Below, in pieces: positions 8,792 to 18,188 of a stretch of 64,000 bases of DNA (its first letter is position 1; the number at the start of each line of letters is the position of its first letter). This DNA comes from DATKWD01 sp963704815 (lineage in GTDB: Bacteria > Actinomycetota > Acidimicrobiia > Acidimicrobiales > Salinilacustritrichaceae), in NCBI GenBank assembly GCA_963704815.1, contig CAVPHU010000001.1:248001-312000 (forward strand). Direction: 5' to 3'. The notes under the pieces are model-generated. The model saw only the letters and a program-made list of their open reading frames with translations, searched no databases and had not been told where the DNA came from. The translations under genes were made by a program, and so were the position numbers.

Positions 8792-9148
8792 CTAGGTGAG
8801 GGCGAGGTCGACCCGGTTCAGGGGGCCGGTTTCCACGGTGGAGGTGGCGTCGCGCTTGCGGCCGGCGACCCAGACCGAAGCATCGGGCTTGGCTTGGAGG
8901 TTCTTCACCCACTGCGACTTCTCGCGGAAGGTGCTGACCTTGATGGTCTCGCCGAATCGGGTGGCCACGAGCGGGACCTGACGGGGCTTTCCCGACACCC
9001 GGCCGGTGGTCTCGAGGACGACGAGACCGAGACCGATGGGCAGCGGCGACCCGAGCCCTGCTTTGACGGCCGGCACGGCAACGCGGTTGAGCGCGCGGAA
9101 ACCTCGTCGGGTGAGGTCGGACCGGAGATCTTCGAGCGTGTTGTGCAT
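8792..9148 (-). CDS. Ddn-like deazaflavin (F420)-dependent nitroreductase family protein
   Basis: The 118-residue protein matches the small split-barrel DUF385/Ddn family: L-E-T-T-G-R-V-S-G-K-P-R-Q-V-P-L near residues 45-60, and S-Q-W-V-K-N-L-Q-A-K-P-D-A near 78-90. Family members use reduced F420 to reduce quinones or nitro compounds, often at the membrane face. An ATG at 9148 gives the typical family length; longer forms upstream have no resemblance. It is divergent from the SDR gene, and the shared 145-bp space holds a copy of the 24-bp operator found at two other places in this window. Confidence 0.8.
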   Translation of the reverse strand: MHNTLEDLRSDLTRRGFRALNRVAVPAVKAGLGSPLPIGLGLVVLETTGRVSGKPRQVPLVATRFGETIKVSTFREKSQWVKNLQAKPDASVWVAGRKRDATSTVETGPLNRVDLALT

Positions 9149-9227
9149 GCCCGATGCAGCACGGCTGACGGCCTCGCTATTCCGGTCGCCGCGATGACAC
9201 ATGTCACCGCCACCCGGGTCGCTTGCC

Positions 9228-9251
9228 GAAATTGACCGCGCGGTTAGTATC
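9228..9251. promoter_or_regulatory. 24-bp operator, copy 1 of 3
   Basis: The arms GAAATTGA and TTAGTATC flank CCGCGCGG; the central ten bases ACCGCGCGGT are a perfect palindrome. The right arm contains TAGTAT, a plausible actinobacterial -10 box for the SDR gene that starts at 9294. Near-identical sites lie at 38126 and 47388. Confidence 0.65.
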
Positions 9252-9293
9252 GGCGACTTCGAACAACTTCCCGGTACGGGACAGGGGGAACTG

Positions 9294-10073
9294 ATGGGCA
9301 TTCTCGACGGTCGGGTGGCATGTGTGACCGGTGGAACACGAGGCGTCGGACGCGCCGCGGCCGAGGCGTACCTCGCTGAAGGTGCCAACGTGGTGGTCAA
9401 CGGGCGCGACACCGACAAGGGCGCGACTGCCGTCGCCGAGATGGGCGGCGGCGACGACATCCACTTCATCGCCGGCGACATGATGCAGCGCGACGACTGC
9501 GAGGCGCTGATCCAGGGCACGGTCGACCGCTACGGCAAGATCGACATCCTCCACGCCAACGCCGGCGGTGCTGTCGGTCCGGGACCGGTGGTCGACATGA
9601 CCGACGAAGGCATGGCCGACACCATGACCTGGAACTTCTGGCACACCTTCTGGACCATGCGCGCGGCGCTCAAGCACATGATTCCTCAGGAGAGCGGCCG
9701 CATCATCGCCACGTCGTCGGTCGAGGGGAAGCTCGGCTCGGCCGGCCTGTCCAACTACTCGGCGTCCAAGCACGCCATCCACGGACTCATCACGTCGGCG
9801 TCCAAGGAAGTCGGCACGCTCGGTATCACCATCAACGCGGTGTGCCCGGGTGCCATGGAGACCGACTCGATGCGCGACGCCGCCCCGGCCGCCGCCGAGG
9901 CCATGGGCATGACCTACGAGGCGCTCAAGGAGATGTTCGCCGAGGCATCGGCCATCAAGCGCCTCAACAACGTCGAGGAAGTCGCCGCGGTCTGCGTGTT
10001 GCTCGCCTCCGATGCCGGCGCCGGCATCACCGGTGGGTTCCTCTCCATCGACGGCGGCACCTCACCCTTCTAG
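9294..10073 (+). CDS. Short-chain dehydrogenase/reductase (classical SDR)
   Basis: The 259-residue classical SDR has T-G-G-T-R-G-V-G at 12-19, N-A-G near 89-91, serine near 141 and the catalytic Y-S-A-S-K at 155-159, and ends with I-D-G-G-T. It oxidises or reduces a hydroxyl/ketone with NAD(P). The start ATG has a good ribosome site (GGGGGAA) nine bases upstream. A copy of the 24-bp operator overlaps its likely -10 box about 43 bp before the start. Its 3' end overlaps the convergent permease gene by 12 bp. The substrate is unknown. Confidence 0.9.
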   Translation: MGILDGRVACVTGGTRGVGRAAAEAYLAEGANVVVNGRDTDKGATAVAEMGGGDDIHFIAGDMMQRDDCEALIQGTVDRYGKIDILHANAGGAVGPGPVVDMTDEGMADTMTWNFWHTFWTMRAALKHMIPQESGRIIATSSVEGKLGSAGLSNYSASKHAIHGLITSASKEVGTLGITINAVCPGAMETDSMRDAAPAAAEAMGMTYEALKEMFAEASAIKRLNNVEEVAAVCVLLASDAGAGITGGFLSIDGGTSPF

Positions 10074-11402
10074 GACATCGGTCCTGCTCGGGTCAGCGCG
10101 GTCACGCTCCGGGTCGCGACGCCGGGCATAGAGGACGGATCCGATCGCCAGCGCGGTGTAGATGCCGATGGTCACGGCCAGGGCGCTGGTGTGGAACAGC
10201 CATTGGTAGCGCAGGATCGCGACCATGCCAACGGTCAGGAATCCCATCACGCCGACGGCCACGACCGGATGCGTGCCGGTCTGCTGTCGCTTGACGAAGT
10301 TGGCGATCGCCATGAGCAGCGAGACGATGATGAAGGTGATGCTGCTGAACTCGAGCAGTTCCTCCAACCCTCCGACGATCACCAAGAGCGCGGCGGTGAA
10401 CGTCATGGTGACCACGGCATGACCAGGAATGTGCTCCTTCCTGCGGCGGGCCAGGATCGCCGGGAAGTAGCCGTCGGTGGCGATGACGGCCATCAGCCGG
10501 GATGCACCGAAGATCGTGCCGCTGATCGCACTGGAGGTGGCCAGAGCGGCGCCGAGGATCACGATCACCCTTCCTGGCGTTCCGATCGCTTCTGCCGCGC
10601 CAGCGGCGAGTGCAGACTCCTTGTTGAGGATCAGGTCCTGCTTGGGAATCGCCATGAGGGCCGCCACCGCGAGCAGGACGTAGATCACCGTGGCGAGCGC
10701 AACCGCCGCATAGACCGCCCACGGAATGTCGCGTTCGGGCCTGGCAGTCTCCTCGGTCGCGTGGATGGCCAGCTGGAAGCCCTCGAAGGCGACGAAGGTG
10801 ATGGCGGCCGTCATGACGAGCATCGACACGCTCAGGTCGGGCTCCACGATCGGTCGTAGGTTGGACACGTCGCCGAAGCGGATCAGGACCACGGCGATCA
10901 GGCCGAGGAGAACGAGCTTGGTGTAGACGATGAGGTCTTCGGTCTTGCCCATGCCTCGGACGCTGACGAGGTTGACGACGGCGAACAGGACGAGCACTCC
11001 GGTCGCGGCCGCCTTCGTCACCAGGGCCGGGTGCTCGACGTCGAAGGCGCTGGAGGTGTAGGCGCCGAAGGTGAACGCGTAGAGCGCCAGCGTGCTGATG
11101 TACCCGAAGGTCACCACCCAACCGATCGCCGAAGCGGCCAGGCGTGAGTGCGGGAACGTGCGCTTGAAGAAGGAGTAGGTGGCGCCCTCGTCGAGGTACA
11201 ACTTCGAGAGTTGGACGTAGGAGTAGGCGGCCGCGAAGGCCAGCGCCCCGCCGATCGCGATGGCGACCGGTGTGAGGTTGCCGATGTTGCCCACCGAGAC
11301 GCCGAGGATCGAGAAGATGCCGCCTCCCACCATGCCCCCGAGAGCGATGGCGAGCAGCTCCCAGCGACCGAGCGCCTTTTCCCTTTCCCGGGTGATGGCC
11401 AT
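10062..11402 (-). CDS. APC-superfamily amino acid permease
   Basis: The 446-residue protein has about 12 hydrophobic segments. The N-terminal G-G-M-V-G-G-G-I-F-S-I-L-G motif is the unwound TM1 signature of APC transporters, and F-E-G-F-Q in the middle matches TM6. The family takes up amino acids or related amines with a cation. It stands alone, divergent from dps with about 130 bp between starts, and converges on the SDR gene with overlapping 3' ends. The substrate is unknown. Confidence 0.85.
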   Translation of the reverse strand: MAITREREKALGRWELLAIALGGMVGGGIFSILGVSVGNIGNLTPVAIAIGGALAFAAAYSYVQLSKLYLDEGATYSFFKRTFPHSRLAASAIGWVVTFGYISTLALYAFTFGAYTSSAFDVEHPALVTKAAATGVLVLFAVVNLVSVRGMGKTEDLIVYTKLVLLGLIAVVLIRFGDVSNLRPIVEPDLSVSMLVMTAAITFVAFEGFQLAIHATEETARPERDIPWAVYAAVALATVIYVLLAVAALMAIPKQDLILNKESALAAGAAEAIGTPGRVIVILGAALATSSAISGTIFGASRLMAVIATDGYFPAILARRRKEHIPGHAVVTMTFTAALLVIVGGLEELLEFSSITFIIVSLLMAIANFVKRQQTGTHPVVAVGVMGFLTVGMVAILRYQWLFHTSALAVTIGIYTALAIGSVLYARRRDPERDRADPSRTDVLEG

Positions 11403-11529
11403 GGCTCTCGGTCTCTCCCCTGCCGCGATGCGTGAACCACACCGCGCTCGTGATCATGCCAGGACTCCCGAGATGAGCGACAATGGCGTCCGTCGTCGTC
11501 AGTTCACCCACTTCGAGTCGAGGTCCCCC

Positions 11530-12015
11530 ATGAACAGCCCAGCCGCTCCCACCATCGACATCGGCATCTCAGAGTCCGAACGCGTCGTCATCGCGGACGG
11601 GATCAGCCGTGTCCTGGCCGACACGTACACGCTGTACCTCAAGACCCACAACTACCACTGGAACGTCACCGGTCCGATGTTCAACACGCTGCACCTGATG
11701 TTCGAGGAGCAGTACAACGAGCTCTGGGTGGCCATCGACCTCATCGCCGAACGGATCCGCTCGCTCGGGGTCTTCGCGCCGGGCAGCCAACGCCAGTTCG
11801 CCGAGCTGACCGTGATCGACGAGGCCGACGGGGTTCCCACGGCCGAGGGGATGATCGCCGATCTGGTGGCCGGTCACGAGGCCGTCACCCGAACGGCGCG
11901 AGAGGTCTTCGCCGTGGTCGAGGCCGCCAGCGACGAGTCGACCGCCGATCTGCTGACCCAGCGGCTCCAGGTGCACGAGAAGACCGCCTGGATGCTGCGA
12001 TCGATGCTGGCGTAG
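11530..12015 (+). CDS. dps: Dps-family DNA-binding ferritin-like protein
   Basis: The 161-residue protein has the Dps helix with K-T-H-N-Y-H-W-N-V-T-G, then L-H-L-M-F-E-E-Q-Y-N-E-L, whose histidine, aspartate and glutamate residues form the intersubunit ferroxidase site. Dps dodecamers oxidise Fe2+ with peroxide and store it, protecting DNA. The length is typical. The ATG at 11530 is preceded by GAGG and fits the family start; an earlier in-frame ATG at 11473 would add an unlikely leader. It is divergent from the permease gene. Confidence 0.9.
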   Translation: MNSPAAPTIDIGISESERVVIADGISRVLADTYTLYLKTHNYHWNVTGPMFNTLHLMFEEQYNELWVAIDLIAERIRSLGVFAPGSQRQFAELTVIDEADGVPTAEGMIADLVAGHEAVTRTAREVFAVVEAASDESTADLLTQRLQVHEKTAWMLRSMLA

Positions 12016-12061
12016 TGCACACGGTTCTGGTCCGCCCCGGCATCGACACGTCGGAGATGCG

Positions 12062-12986
12062 TTGATCGACCGGTTGAAGGCACGGGTCGTCGACTCGACG
12101 ACCGCGCTGTTCTCCCACGGGCCTCAGCCGCTGGCCGACACCATGTCGTACCGCGGCGATCCCGGGCTCCTCGGACCCGATTCGGTTTCGTGGCGGGTCA
12201 TCGGTGACACGTCCGCGTTCGTCGGCGGCATCCGGGCTCTGGTCGTGCAGACCGCCCACCCCGAGGTGGTCGCCGGCGTGGAGCAGCACTCGCAGTACCG
12301 GACCGACCCGCTGGGACGGCTCTCCCGTACCTCGGTCTATGTCACCGAGACCACCTACGGCGCCATGCCCGAGGTCGATCAAGCCGTCGCGGTGGTGCGC
12401 AAGGCGCACGTCCCGGTCCGGGGCACCTCCGAGCGGGACAAGCCCTACAGCGCCGGCCAACCTGTGATGGCGGCGTGGGTGCACAACGTGCTGACCGACT
12501 CGTTCCTCAGCGCCTTCCAGGCCTACGGACCCGGCGCGCTCGAGCCGCGACGAGGCCGACCAGTTCGTCGTCGAGCAGGCTCGGATCGGGACCCTGCTCG
12601 GTGCCGATCCGCTGCCCGAGACCGCCCAAGAGCTCTCGCGCTGGGTGTCCGACCACCCCGACCTGTCGGCGACCCGCGCGCAGGCTCAGGCGATGGACTT
12701 CCTGCGCAACCCGCCGCTTCCCGCCCCGGTGAAGCTCGGCTATCGACTGCTGTTCAACGCTGCGCTGGCGACCATCCCAGCCAGCATCTCCGACATCATC
12801 GGGGTGCCACCGACCCGCCGCGGCGAACAGATCGGCGGCCGGAGCGTCGCCGCGCTGCGCTGGGCGCTCGGCTCCTCGCCCTCGTGGCACCTCGCACTCG
12901 TCCGCTCCGGCGCGGACGTGCCACCGGGCCTGTTCCGCCAACCGCTCCCTGCATCCGCCGTTGGACCGTCGCAGTCGACGACCTGA
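12062..12986 (+). pseudogene. DUF2236 (MpaB-like) oxygenase-family protein, one frameshift
   Basis: Residues 1-160 (starting TTG 12062) and a second reading frame from about 12545 to the stop together give one DUF2236-type protein of about 305 residues. Features are S-W-R-V-I-G-D, Q-T-A-H-P-E-V-V-A-G-V-E-Q-H-S near residue 70, and W-V-H-N-V-L-T-D-S-F. The family includes latex-clearing protein-like and MpaB oxygenases, some binding haem. The shift falls near the run gccgcgacgaggcc around 12545-12560; both halves are otherwise well conserved, so a sequencing indel is as likely as a true mutation. Typed as pseudogene only because the frame is broken. Its function here is unknown. Confidence 0.6.
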
Positions 12987-12998
12987 TCGGCGGCGATC

Positions 12999-13421
12999 TC
13001 AGGTCGCCAGGACCCACGCCAACAACAGGCCGCGTGCGGTCCACGCGACCGTCCGGACCCAGTTGGTGCTGATCAGCCGCTCCGCGACTCGAGGGTCATG
13101 ACCCTCGGCCAGACGAGTGTGCAGGGGCACCTGCACGAGGACGGTCGACCCCAGCGCGACGGCGAGGAGCACGGCGGCGATCCAGGCACTCGACGCCGCC
13201 ATGGTGTCGGGCCGATCGACCAGGAGGATCAGGGCGGTGACACCCTCGGCCGCCATCAGCGGGCCCACCACCCAGCTGATCCGTCGCTGGTGATCGACCG
13301 CGGCCGTCCCGGGCGCCAGCGCTGAGTGGGCCGCGAGCTGCGGATACTGGACGACCTGCACCATCCAGATCACCCCGACCATGCCCCAGGTCGAGGCTGT
13401 GGCGACCACCAGTGTCGTCAT
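12999..13421 (-). CDS. Small membrane protein, unknown function
   Basis: The 140-residue protein has about four hydrophobic segments. The first contains W-M-V-Q-V-V-Q-Y-P-Q-L, a pattern seen in DUF1772-like small membrane proteins, and the third (I-A-A-V-L-L-A-V-A-L-G-S-T-V-L-V) is followed by P-L-H-T-R-L. The start ATG 13421 was chosen because the upstream in-frame stretch is not hydrophobic and lies antisense to another gene's end. Nothing indicates its role. It is codirectional with the upstream CxxC protein gene, 53 bp away. Confidence 0.55.
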   Translation of the reverse strand: MTTLVVATASTWGMVGVIWMVQVVQYPQLAAHSALAPGTAAVDHQRRISWVVGPLMAAEGVTALILLVDRPDTMAASSAWIAAVLLAVALGSTVLVQVPLHTRLAEGHDPRVAERLISTNWVRTVAWTARGLLLAWVLAT

Positions 13422-13473
13422 CGTGAGTTGGACCCGGCCGTCAGGAGACGTCGGCGTCGAGGCATCGGGCGGA

Positions 13474-14241
13474 TCAGACGTCGGAGCCGGTGACCTCGGC
13501 GGGAACCAGGAGCTCCACGGACATCTCGTCACGGCACGAGGCGCAGATGCCGTAGGAGACCGCCGGCATCGAGGTGCGCTCGAGCAGGCGAGCAGTCTGC
13601 ACGAGGTCTTCGACATCGAGCCATTGCGAAGCGTGCTCACCTCGCCCGCACCAGCTGCACACCGGCACGGGCTCGAGGTCGTCGTCGCGTTCGGTCCGCG
13701 GGTCGAGGAGCGACACCGGTGGCCGGGGTTCCTCGAAGGCGAGCATCGACCGGAAGTGCACCCGGCCATCGGCCTCCGGCGTCATCGTCACCTCGAACCA
13801 GCGCCGAGCATCGGGAGCGTCGCAGCGGAGCGGAACCCGGGCGTCGGTCTGCAAGGCCCGGACACGCTCGACGAGGAGCTTCCACAGCTCCCGGGCCTCG
13901 TCGTTGTCGAAGTACGACCACAAGGTGCGCTCGGAGTCGAGGGTGACCAGCTCGGGAGCGTCGTTGTCCCGGGCGAACTCCGCCCAAGCGTCACCGACGC
14001 CGACCACGACATCGTCGGCGTCGATCCAGTACTCGACGACCGTTCCCGTCGCGATCGTGCGAGACGGTGGGGTCTTCGGCGACACGGCCGGCTCCGCCGC
14101 GATCGCTGCCTCGATGCGACCCCAGAGGTCAGCTGGGGGTTTGAACCGTTCGAAATCCGATTCGCCGAGCTCGGACAGGAGCTGACGGACGCGGTCGGTA
14201 TCGACAGCCTCGAACGATGTCTCCTCGATGTGGCGCGCCAT
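13474..14241 (-). CDS. PAS-like protein with C-terminal zinc-ribbon-like cysteines
   Basis: The 255-residue soluble protein has a middle part (about 75-190) that reads like a single PAS-type domain: V-E-Y-W-I-D-A-D-D-V-V-V-G-V-G followed by W-x-x-F and a strand pattern ending F-R-S-M-L-A-F. The C-terminal 65 residues carry C-S-W-C-G-R and, 30 residues later, C-A-S-C-R, a C-x2-C pair of pairs likely to bind zinc. No output domain is attached. It could be a small ligand or redox sensor, but this is inference. ATG 14241 is used because the preceding 14 residues have no conserved character. Confidence 0.55.
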   Translation of the reverse strand: MARHIEETSFEAVDTDRVRQLLSELGESDFERFKPPADLWGRIEAAIAAEPAVSPKTPPSRTIATGTVVEYWIDADDVVVGVGDAWAEFARDNDAPELVTLDSERTLWSYFDNDEARELWKLLVERVRALQTDARVPLRCDAPDARRWFEVTMTPEADGRVHFRSMLAFEEPRPPVSLLDPRTERDDDLEPVPVCSWCGRGEHASQWLDVEDLVQTARLLERTSMPAVSYGICASCRDEMSVELLVPAEVTGSDV

Positions 14242-14412
14242 GGACACAGGGTAACCACGGACCCCGGCCCTCGGACCTGCCAACCCGCCGACAGCCCCGT
14301 TGGCGGCGCTCTCGAATCAACCGCGAGGTGGAGAGCGCGATCCGCCGCCAGCGGGGTGACCGACCCCTCCGACGCTTGGTACTCCGGAGACAGCCAGAAG
14401 GAGACCACGCAG

Positions 14413-15336
14413 ATGACACAAGCAGCGACCGAACACCCCCTCATCGTCGAACGGCTCACGAAGCGGTACGGCGACCACACGGTGGTCGACGACCTCAGCT
14501 TCACCGTCGAGCCGGGCCGGGTCACCGGGTTTCTGGGCCCCAACGGTTCGGGCAAGTCGACGACCATGAAGGTGATGCTCGATCTCGCCAGTGCCGACGG
14601 CGGGCGCGCAACGGTCGGCGGACAGCGCTATCGCGACCTGGACGATCCGGCCCGCACCGTCGGTGCCATGATCGAGTCCGACGCCTTTCACCCCGGCCGC
14701 AGTGGCCGCAACCACCTGCGCATCGTGGCCGCCGCAACCGGGATCCCTCACGTCCGGGTCGACGAGGTCCTCGAGGAGGTCGGCCTGACCGACGCTGCCA
14801 GCCGCCAGGCGGGCGCCTACTCCCTCGGGATGCGCCAGCGACTCGGACTCGCCGCAGCCCTGCTCGGTGAACCGCCGGTGCTCGTCCTCGACGAACCCGG
14901 CAACGGCCTCGACCCCGAGGGTGTCCGCACGCTTCGGGATCGGCTCCGGGCCCGTGCCGCCTCCGGTGGCACGGTGTTCGTGTCGAGCCATCTCCTCGCC
15001 GAGGTCGAACACCTGGCCGACGACGTGATCGTCATCAACGAGGGGCGACTCGTCACCCAGGGTGCACTGGCCGAGCTCCAGCAGGCTGCCTCAATGGTGC
15101 GGACCGCCGAAGCCGAGCGACTTGCCGTCGTGCTCGACCGGGCCGGCGCGGCCACCGAGCCGAGCGGCCCGGACGGTCTCGTCGTCAGGGGCATGCCCAT
15201 CGACGAGGTCGGCGACCGGGCCTTCACCGCCGGAATCGCCCTCCACGAACTCTCACCACAGGCGGGATCGCTCGAAGAGTTGTTCCTGACCTGGACCACC
15301 AGCCCATCTGCCGACCAGGAGGTCAGCCGGCCATGA
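14413..15336 (+). CDS. ABC transporter ATP-binding protein
   Basis: The 307-residue ATPase has Walker A G-P-N-G-S-G-K-S-T at 42-50, signature Y-S-L-G-M-R-Q-R-L and Walker B V-L-V-L-D-E-P followed by G-N-G-L-D-P. It belongs to the DrrA/CcmA-like class that pairs with ABC-2 membrane subunits for export. The ATG is preceded by AAGGAGA, a strong ribosome site. It overlaps the permease by ATGA, and a histidine kinase/response regulator pair follows, a common arrangement for cell-envelope stress or peptide-antibiotic exporters. The substrate is unknown. Confidence 0.9.
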   Translation: MTQAATEHPLIVERLTKRYGDHTVVDDLSFTVEPGRVTGFLGPNGSGKSTTMKVMLDLASADGGRATVGGQRYRDLDDPARTVGAMIESDAFHPGRSGRNHLRIVAAATGIPHVRVDEVLEEVGLTDAASRQAGAYSLGMRQRLGLAAALLGEPPVLVLDEPGNGLDPEGVRTLRDRLRARAASGGTVFVSSHLLAEVEHLADDVIVINEGRLVTQGALAELQQAASMVRTAEAERLAVVLDRAGAATEPSGPDGLVVRGMPIDEVGDRAFTAGIALHELSPQAGSLEELFLTWTTSPSADQEVSRP

Positions 15337-16073
15337 CCCGACTCATCCGATCCGAACTGCGCAAGCTCACCACCACCAAGATGCCCTGGGCCTTCCTGGC
15401 CGTGCTCGTCGTCCTCGCGGGCATCAACGCATTCGCCGTGATCTCCGGGACCGATTTCGACGGCACCAAGGCATTCATCTCCACCGAAGCCGACCAGCAG
15501 TCGCTCATGGCGTTCGCCGCCAACGCACTGGCGATCGCCGGCCTGTTCGGCGCCATCGCCGTCGCCCGCGAATACGGGCATCACACGGTGGTCCCCACGT
15601 TTCTCGCCGAGCCCCGGCGACATCGAGCCGTGGTCGCCCAGCTCATCGCCGTCGCCATCGGCGGTGCGGTCCTCGGCCTCGTCGGGGCTGCGCTCATCGT
15701 GGGAGCCGTCGTCCTGTCGCTTCCCGCCACCGACTTCGGGTTCCTCGTCTCGGCCGCCAACGTGGCCCAGATCCTGGCTGCCTCGGCCTTCGCCGGAGCC
15801 GCCGGGGCGGTGCTCGGCGCCGGGATCGGCTCGCTGGTGCGCAACGTCGGCGGGGCGGTCACCGGTGCCGTGCTCGTGCTGTTCATCGCTCCCCCGCTCG
15901 TCGTGCAGCTCGCCAACGGCACCGCGTCGTGGATGCCCAGCATCCTGGCCAACGTGGCCTCGGGCGTCGGCAGCGAGGTCAGCCGGGGCGCAGCCTTCGG
16001 CGCCATCGCCATCTGGGCCCTCGTCCCCGCCGCCGCCGGCTTGATCGCCGTCGAACGCCGAGACGTCGTCTAG
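15333..16073 (+). CDS. ABC-2-type transporter permease
   Basis: The 246-residue membrane protein has about six helices and an N-terminal R-L-I-R-S-E-L-R-K-L amphipathic start typical of ABC-2 permeases that partner with separate ATPases. It starts within the stop of the ATPase gene, so the two are co-translated. Glycine/alanine-rich helices (G-A-A-L-I-V-G-A-V-V-L-S) match exporters of the BldKB/NosY-like type. No solute-binding protein is nearby, which supports export rather than import. Confidence 0.85.
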   Translation: MTRLIRSELRKLTTTKMPWAFLAVLVVLAGINAFAVISGTDFDGTKAFISTEADQQSLMAFAANALAIAGLFGAIAVAREYGHHTVVPTFLAEPRRHRAVVAQLIAVAIGGAVLGLVGAALIVGAVVLSLPATDFGFLVSAANVAQILAASAFAGAAGAVLGAGIGSLVRNVGGAVTGAVLVLFIAPPLVVQLANGTASWMPSILANVASGVGSEVSRGAAFGAIAIWALVPAAAGLIAVERRDVV

Positions 16074-16236
16074 GAACCTGCTCTCCTTCGTCGGTCCGGC
16101 CCGTATGGGTGCGATCCGAGGCGCCGACGTCCGCCCTGGTGCCGAGCAGCCGGCGTCTCCCCCGTGCGACGGAGAGCCCGATCCGCCCGGCGTGGGGTGC
16201 CCGCTGCCGGAGCCGGGTCTACCGTCACCATCGATC

Positions 16237-17514
16237 ATGAACGTCGCCACTGAATCCGCCGAGGTCGCTGCACCGGCCCGCGACCGGCCCCGCGCGGTGC
16301 TTTCGTGGTTCGACCCTGGCGAACCCCACGCCGCCCGGGGGCCCTTCACCCGCTGGCCCCGCGTCACCGACGCCCTGCTCGCCGTGCTCGTCTTCGCTGG
16401 ATCGGTGGTGGCGGTCGCGCTCAGCGGCCTCGACGAGGGGAACGACCTCACACTCGAAGCCATCGGTGATCTGCCGGCCGGCGCATTCACCCTGCTCGCG
16501 GGTGCTGCCGCAACACTCATGTGGAGGCGCCGGCGACCCATTGCGGTCACCGCCGTCCTGCTGGCGATCATGATCGGGTGGGCCATCGCCGGCTACGGAG
16601 ACGGCCAGGACCTCGCCCTGATCGTCGCCGTGTACGCCGTCGGCCGCTATGCCACCGACCAGCGCCAGAGCCTCGCCACGCTCGCCGCGGTGATCGGGGT
16701 GAGCATCCTCGGCACCATCATCGACACCCACCAGCGCATCGACATCCTCCCCGCCCTCATCTTCACCTGGCTTCCGTGGTACCTCGGCCGGCAGTTCCGC
16801 AACCGCGGTGACTACCTGGCCCTGCTCCAGGAGCGGGCCGAACGACTCGAGGCCGACCAGCTGGCCCGGGCCCGCCAAGCCGTCGCCGACGAGCGGTCAC
16901 GCATCGCCCGCGAACTCCACGACGTCGTCGCCCACCAGGTCTCGATGATGACCGTCCAGGCCGGCGCAGCGAAGACCATCGCCGCCGACGACCTCGACGC
17001 CGCCGTCGATGCCATGGGCGACGTCGAACGCGCCGGCCGCCAGGCCCTGGGCGAACTCCGCCATCTCCTGGGTGTGCTGCGCCCCGACCGCGGTGACGGC
17101 GACGACCTCGGCCCCCAGCCCGGGCTCGCCGACATCGGTGCCCTGGTGGACGAGCTCAGGCACACGGGCGCCGACGTCTCGGTCAGCCGCGCTCCCCTGC
17201 CCGAAGGCCTCTCTGCCGCCGTTGACCTGTCGGCCTACCGCATCGTCCAGGAATCGTTCACCAACATCATCAAACACGCCGGACCCGACCCCACCGTCCA
17301 TCTCACCATCGCCCTCGACGACCTCGGGCTCGTCATCGAGATCAGCAACAGCACCGCCGACACGGCAGCCCCCGGGCTCCCCGCATCCGGCTACGGCATC
17401 GCCGGCATGCGCGAGCGCGCCAATCTCCTCGGTGGCACCCTCACCGCCCAACCCGAACCGCCGAACCGCTTCGGTGTGAAGGCCCACATCCCCCTCGAAC
17501 TGGAGCGGACATGA
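16237..17514 (+). CDS. NarL-class sensor histidine kinase (HisKA_3)
   Basis: The 425-residue kinase has four to five N-terminal transmembrane helices (about 45-190), a short coiled stretch (L-L-Q-E-R-A-E-R-L-E), then the dimerisation helix with the H-box R-E-L-H-D-V-V-A-H-Q. His228 is the phosphorylated residue. The C-terminal ATPase domain has N-I-I-K-H-A near residue 350 and G-Y-G-I-A-G-M-R-E-R. The short extracytoplasmic loops suggest intramembrane sensing, as in kinases that watch a paired ABC exporter. ATG 16237 starts just before the first charged segment; it overlaps the regulator gene by ATGA. Confidence 0.9.
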   Translation: MNVATESAEVAAPARDRPRAVLSWFDPGEPHAARGPFTRWPRVTDALLAVLVFAGSVVAVALSGLDEGNDLTLEAIGDLPAGAFTLLAGAAATLMWRRRRPIAVTAVLLAIMIGWAIAGYGDGQDLALIVAVYAVGRYATDQRQSLATLAAVIGVSILGTIIDTHQRIDILPALIFTWLPWYLGRQFRNRGDYLALLQERAERLEADQLARARQAVADERSRIARELHDVVAHQVSMMTVQAGAAKTIAADDLDAAVDAMGDVERAGRQALGELRHLLGVLRPDRGDGDDLGPQPGLADIGALVDELRHTGADVSVSRAPLPEGLSAAVDLSAYRIVQESFTNIIKHAGPDPTVHLTIALDDLGLVIEISNSTADTAAPGLPASGYGIAGMRERANLLGGTLTAQPEPPNRFGVKAHIPLELERT

Positions 17515-18188
17515 CCATCCGTGTCGCCGTCGTCGACGACCAGGCCCTCGTCCGCCGAGGATTCGCCATGATCCTGGACCGCCAGAGCGACATCGACGTC
17601 GTCGCCGAAGCCGGCAACGGCCTCGAAGCCCTCGAAGCCGCCCGCCAACACCGACCCGACGTCGTCCTGATGGACATCCGCATGCCCGAGATGGACGGCC
17701 TCGCCGCCACTGCAGCCATCCTCGAAGAAGCCGACTGGCCCCTCAAGGTCATCATCCTCACGACCTTCGACCCCGACGAGTACGTGTACCGAGCGCTCCA
17801 AGCCGGCGCCAGCGGCTTCGTGCTGAAGGACATCCCACCCGAAGAGCTCGCACCCGCCGTGCGCACCGTTGCCGAGGGCGGTGCCCTCCTCGACCCCACC
17901 ATCACCCGCCGCCTCATCGGACGCTTCGCCCAGACCCTGGCCGCCGACACCGCCGCCGCGCGGCGGCTCGAGACCCTCACCGACCGCGAACGCGAAGTTC
18001 TCACCCAACTCGCCACCGGCGCCAACAACGCCGAGATCTCCGACACCCTCTACATCGGCGCGGCCACCGTCAAGAGCCACGTCTCGGCCATCCTCACCAA
18101 GCTCGGCCTGCGCGACCGGGCCCAAGCGGTCGTCTTCGCCTACGAGAGCGGTCTCATCACCCCTGGTCAACAGGAGATCGGCCACTAG
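17511..18188 (+). CDS. LuxR/NarL-family response regulator
   Basis: The 225-residue regulator has acidic residues Asp9-Asp10, phospho-acceptor Asp55 (V-L-M-D-I-R-M-P), Thr near 84 and Lys106 (G-F-V-L-K-D). The C-terminal LuxR helix-turn-helix includes L-T-D-R-E-R-E-V-L and A-A-T-V-K-S-H-V-S. It is the cognate partner of the kinase just upstream and probably controls the ABC genes before it. Its last 32 bp overlap the convergent SRPBCC gene. Confidence 0.92.
   Translation: MTIRVAVVDDQALVRRGFAMILDRQSDIDVVAEAGNGLEALEAARQHRPDVVLMDIRMPEMDGLAATAAILEEADWPLKVIILTTFDPDEYVYRALQAGASGFVLKDIPPEELAPAVRTVAEGGALLDPTITRRLIGRFAQTLAADTAAARRLETLTDREREVLTQLATGANNAEISDTLYIGAATVKSHVSAILTKLGLRDRAQAVVFAYESGLITPGQQEIGH

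Noticed and set aside
14817..16586. 589-codon minus-strand frame across the ABC transporter and kinase genes
   Set aside because: Low-complexity Gly/Asp/His-rich translation opposite three confident genes.
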